Origin: Ptiloglossa arizonensis
Lineage: Eukaryota; Arthropoda; Insecta; Hymenoptera; Colletidae
Assembly (NCBI RefSeq): GCF_051014685.1
Contig: NC_135061.1
Coordinates: 186,001 to 250,000 of the forward strand
DNA length: 64,000 bases
Reading direction: 5' to 3'
The translations under genes and the position numbers were made by a program. Below, piece by piece: positions 59,689 to 64,000 of this stretch. The notes under the pieces were generated by a model. That model was given only the letters and a program-made list of their open reading frames with translations. It did no database searches and was not told the origin of the DNA. Positions within the stretch are counted from its first letter, which is position 1. The number at the start of each line of letters is the position of its first letter.

Positions 59689-61114
59689 GCATAAGTTCTA
59701 GGATATGCGTTATATATTATATGTTATACGTTGTACGTTATACGTTATACGTTATACGTTATACGTTATACGTTATACGTTATACGTTATACGTTATACG
59801 TTATACTTTATACGTTATACGCTATACGTTATACGTTATTCAGCATAAGTTCTAGGATATGCGTTATACATTGTATGTTATACGTTATACATTATACGTT
59901 ATACGTTGTACGTTATACGGTATACGATATACGATATACGTTACACGTTATCCGTTATACGTTATACGTTATACGTTATACGTATTACGTTATACGTTAT
60001 ACGTTATACGTTATACGTTATACGTTATACGTTATACGTTATACGTTATACGTTATACGTTATACGTTATACGTTATACGTTATACGTTACACGTTATAC
60101 GTTATACGTTATACGTTATACGTTATACGTTATACGTTATACGTTATACGTTATACGTTATACGTTAAAAGTTATACGTTATACGTTATACATTATACGT
60201 TATACGGCATAAGTTCTAGGATATGCGTTATAGATTATGTTATACGTTATACGTTATACGTTACACGTTATACGTTATACGTTACACGTTATACGTTATA
60301 CGTTATACGTTATACGTTATACGTTATACGTTATACGTTATACGTTAAAAGTTATACGTTATACGTTATACATTATACGTTATACGGCATAAGTTCTAGG
60401 ATATGCGTTATAGATTATATGTTATACGTTATACGTTATACGTTATACGTTATACGTTATACGTTACACAGTATACGTTATACGTTATCCGTTATACGAT
60501 ATACGTTATACTTTATACGTTATACGTTATACGTATTACGTTATACGTTATACGTTATACGTTATACGTTATACGTTATACGTTATACGTTCTACGTTAT
60601 ACGTTATACGTTATACGTTATACGTTATACGTTATACGTTATACGTTATACGTTATACGATATACGTTATACGTTATACGTTATACGTTATACGTTATAC
60701 GTTATACGTTATACGTTATACGTTATACGTTGTACGTTATACGTTATACGTTATACGTTATACGTTATACGTTATACGTTATACGTTATACGTTATACGT
60801 TATACGTTATACGTTATACGTTATACGTTATACGTTATACGTTATACGTTATACGTTATACGTTATACGTTATACGTTATACGTTATACGTTATACGTTA
60901 TACGTTATACGTTATACGTTATACGTTATACGTTATACGTTATACGTTAAACGTTATACGTTATACGTTATACGTTATACGTTATACGTATTAGGTTATA
61001 CGTTATACGTATTAGGTTATACGTTATACGTTATACGTTAAAAGTTATACGTTATACGTTATACGTTATACACTATATGTTATACGTTATACGTTATACA
61101 CTATACGTTATACG
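59689..61114. repeat. 1.85-kb module, copy 2 (shortened)
   Basis: Boxes: B59689, C59843, A60207, A60387. The box-free tail is only 0.7 kb, lacks the TTCTACG triple and dimers, and contains two TATTAGG units near 60989 and 61010 that I saw nowhere else. TTAAACG is at 60947. It ends with the B flank. Confidence 0.88.
60235..60239 (+). other. 2-bp deletion in an A box (fourth of four)
   Basis: TTATG in place of TTATATG. This is the last register change in the window (-7 to -9). Confidence 0.9.
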
Positions 61115-64000
61115 GCATAAGTTCTAGGATATGCGTTATATATTATATGTTATACGTTGTACGTTATACGTTATACGTTATACGTTATACGTTATACGTT
61201 ATACGTTATACGTTATACGTTATACGTTATACGTTATACGTTATACGTTATACGTTATACGTTATACGTTATACGTTATACGTTATACGTTATACGTTAT
61301 ACGTTATACGTTATACGTTATACGTTATACGTTATACGTTATACGTTATACGTTATACGTTATACGTTATACGTTATACGTTATACGTTATACGTTATAC
61401 GTCATACGTTATACGTTATACGTTATACGTTATACGTTATACGTTATACGTTATACGTTATACGTTATACGTTATACGTTATACATTATACGTTATACGG
61501 CATAAGTTCTAGGATATGCGTTATAGATTATATGTTATGCGTTATACGTTATACGTTATACGTTATACGTTATACGTTACACGTTATACGTTATACGTTA
61601 TACGTTATACGTTATACGTTATACGTTATACGTTATACGTTAAAAGTTATACGTTATACGTTATACATTATACTTTATACGGCATAAGTTCTAGGATATG
61701 CGTTATAGATTATATGTTATACGTTATACGTTATACGTTATACGTTATACGTTATACGTTACACAGTATACGTTATACGTTATCCGTTATACGTTATACG
61801 TTATACTTTATACGTTATACGTTATACGTTATACGTTATACGTATTACGTTATACGTTATACGTTATACGTTATACGTTATACGTTATACGTTATACGTT
61901 ATACGTTATACGTTATACGTTATACGTTATACGTTATACGTTATACGTTATACGTTATACGTTATTTGTTATAGGTTATACGTTATACGTTATACATTAT
62001 ACGTTATACGTTATACGTTATACGTTATACGTTATACGTATTACGTTATACGTTATACGTTATACGTTATACGTTATACGTTATACGTTATACGTTATAC
62101 GCTATACTTTATACGTAATACGTTACACGTTATACGTTATACGGTATACGTTATACGTTATACGTTATACGTTATACGTTATACGTTATGCGTTATACGT
62201 TATACGTTATACGTTATACGTATTACGTTATAGGTTATACGTTATACGTTATAGGTTATACGTTATACGTTATACGTTATACATTATACGTTGTACGTTA
62301 TACGTTATACGTTATACCTTATACGTTATACGATATACGTTATACGTTATACGTTATACGTTATACGTTATACGTTATACGTTATACGTTATACGAAATA
62401 CGTTATACGTTATACGTTATACGTTATACGTTATACGTTATACGTTATTCGTTATACGTTATACGTTATACGTTATACGTTATACGTTATACGTTATACG
62501 TTATACGTTATACGTTATACGTTACACGTTATACGTTACACGTTATACGTTATACGTTATACGTTATTTGTTATAGGTTATACGTTATACGTTATACATT
62601 ATACGTAATACGTTATACGTTATACGTTATACGTTATACGTATTACGTTATACGTTATACGTTATACGTTATACGTTATACGTTATACGTTATACGTTAT
62701 ACGTTATACGTTATACGCTATACTTTATACGTAATACGTTACACGTTATACGTTATACGGTATACGTTATACGTTATACGTTATACGTTATACGTTATAC
62801 GTTATGCGTTATACGTTATACGTTATACGTTATACGTATTACGTTATAGGTTATACGTTATACGTTATAGGTTATACGTTATACTTTATACGTTATACGT
62901 TATACGTTATACGTTATACGTTATACGTTATACGTTATACGTTATACGTTATACGCTATACGTTATACGTTATACGTTATACGTTATACGTTATACGTTA
63001 TAGGTTATACGTAATACGTTATACGTTATACGTTATACGTTCTACGTTCTACGTTATACGTTATACGTTATACGTTATACGTTATACGTTATACGTTATA
63101 CGTTATACGTTATACGTTATACGTTATACGTTATACGTTCTACGTTCTACGTTCTACGTTATACGTTATACGTTATACGTTATACGTTATACGTTATACG
63201 TTATACGTTATACGTTATACGTTATACGTTATACGTTATACGTTATACGTTATACGTTATACGTTATACGTTATACGTTATACGTTATACGTTAAACGTT
63301 ATACGTTATACGTTATACGTTATACGTTATACGTTATACGTTATACGTTATACGTTATACGTTATACGTTATACGTTATACGTTATACGTTATACGTTAT
63401 ACGTTATACGTTATACGTTATACGTTATACGTTATACGTTATACGTTATGCGTTATACGTTATGCGTTATACGTTATGCGTTATACGTTATGCGTTATAC
63501 GTTATACGTTATACGTTATACGTTATACGTTATACGTTATACGTTATACGTTATACGTTATACGTTATACGTTATACGTTATACGTTATACGTTATACGT
63601 TATACGTTATACGTTATACGTTATACGTTATACGTTATACGTTATACGTTATACGTTATACGTTATACGTTATACGTTATACGTTATACGTTATACGTTA
63701 TACGTTATACGTTATACGTTATACGTATTACGTTATACGTTATACGTTATACGTTAAAAGTTATACGTTATACGTTATACGTTAAAAGTTATACGTTATA
63801 CGTTATACGTTATACACTATATGTTATACGTTATACGTTATACACTATACGTTATACGGCATAAGTTCTAGGATATGCGTTATATATTATATGTTATACG
63901 TTGTACGTTATACGTTATACGTTATACGTTATACGTTATACGTTATACGTTATACGTTATACGTTATACGTTATACTTTATACGTTATACGCTATACGTT
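61115..64000. repeat. Right-edge segment: B box, A doublet, long box-free tract, B box
   Basis: Boxes: B61115, A61500, A61682, B63859. Between 61717 and 63858 there is no box. Landmarks match 55491-57835 at an offset near 6,009 bp: TTATTTG at 61962, AAATACG at 62396, then TTCTACG pairs and a triple, TTAAACG at about 63293 and dimers at 63446. The run 61164-61401 has 34 exact units. The window ends inside the spacer after the B box, in front of an expected C box. Confidence 0.88.
63446..63494 (+). repeat. 14-bp dimer array, four TTATGCG units
   Basis: TTATGCG at 63446, 63460, 63474 and 63488, alternating with TTATACG, then 33 exact units. Confidence 0.9.

Larger units (their letters stand above)
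1..64000. repeat. Satellite array of the heptamer TTATACG
   Basis: The entire window reads as head-to-tail TTATACG units in one orientation. Most units are exact. Recurrent variants are single or double substitutions: TTACACG, TTGTACG, TTCTACG, TTATAGG, TTATGCG, TTATCCG, TTATACA, TTATACT, GTATACG, ATATACG, CTATACG, TATTACG, TAATACG and TTAAAAG. Heptamer starts have residue 0 mod 7 at the left edge and 5 mod 7 at the right edge. The ten indel sites I located sum to -9 bp, which predicts exactly that shift, so I think few or no indels were missed. Each unit holds one ACGT palindrome and two TpA steps. The array begins and ends in mid-repeat, so its true length is unknown. No unit, box or spacer resembles a gene. 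Being eukaryotic heterochromatin is an inference from architecture; an assembly artefact or an unusual prokaryotic array cannot be excluded from sequence alone. Confidence 0.98.

Noticed and set aside
973..63893. CRISPR array with the box as repeat
   Set aside because: The intervals between boxes are the same heptamer rather than unique spacers, and their lengths vary from 112 to over 2,000 bp.
1..64000. Telomere repeat
   Set aside because: TTATACG has no G run and differs from the common TTAGGG or TTTAGGG types. The internal higher-order structure and 184 diverged boxes are unlike a terminal telomerase tract. A degenerate subtelomeric array cannot be excluded.
1..64000. Promoters (TATA-like or -10-like TATACT, TATAAG)
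   Set aside because: TATA occurs in every unit, so matches have no information content. No -35-like element, initiator or downstream gene is present.
1..64000. Transposon or insertion sequence as the source of the boxes
   Set aside because: The boxes are five in-phase heptamers derivable by substitution from TTATACG. There are no target duplications, terminal repeats or coding sequence.
1..64000. tRNA, rRNA or other structured RNA genes
   Set aside because: No stretch departs from the heptamer long enough to hold one; the most diverged part, the C box with its flanks, is 168 bp of mutant heptamers.

Overview
The whole 64 kb window is one uninterrupted satellite array. Its unit is the heptamer TTATACG (+ strand), about 9,140 units end to end, and the array runs off both edges. 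I find no protein gene, tRNA, rRNA, CRISPR array, transposon or unique sequence. Every departure from TTATACG is a point-mutant heptamer in the same register, or one of ten small indel sites. GC is close to the 2/7 (about 29%) expected of the unit. Long open frames do exist on the + strand, but only because the heptamer has no stop codon in any + frame; I reject them as genes.

An array of a single 7-bp unit with nested higher-order repeats over at least 64 kb is what eukaryotic centromeric, pericentromeric or other heterochromatic satellites look like. This is an inference from architecture only: no flanking gene is present, I do not recognise TTATACG as a known named satellite, and the host lineage cannot be read from the window.

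The array has three levels of organisation. (1) The heptamer. (2) A 35-bp diverged 'box' of five consecutive mutant heptamers, always beginning GCATAAG then TTCTAGG then (almost always) ATATGCG, found about 184 times by hand count. It has three main types, set by its fourth and fifth units and its flanks: A (about 92), B (40) and C (51), plus one A/C hybrid. The commonest order is B, C, A, with B-to-C 140-203 bp, C-to-A usually 301-385 bp and A-to-B usually 217-238 bp, giving a module of about 0.7 kb. A1-A2 doublets (175-217 bp apart) are inserted into it. (3) Macro-repeats of 0.44 to about 6.9 kb that copy whole series of boxes.

Layout: 1-8,378 alternates box-free stretches with A clusters and mixed B/C/A boxes, in two copies about 5.0 kb apart. 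8,379-13,600 is a 1.73-kb tandem pair plus B-C-A modules. 14,735-27,152 is box-dense and holds a roughly 6.9-kb macro-duplication. 27,153-35,312 is box-dense and irregular. 35,313-40,858 is a 2.77-kb tandem pair. 43,735-44,616 is a 441-bp tandem pair. 44,617-49,866 is A-rich. 49,867-64,000 is the most regular part: box-free stretches up to 2.2 kb, four copies of a B-C-A-A module sharing the same 2-bp deletion, and expanding 14-bp dimers of TTATGCG plus TTATACG.

The point most worth following up is the box: a repeatedly copied, in-register sequence with an interrupted dyad (GCATA ... TATGC) and, as far as I can see, the only CTAG in the array. It also sits at many of the junctions between module types, so it is a candidate protein-binding or recombination site within an otherwise nearly pure satellite.
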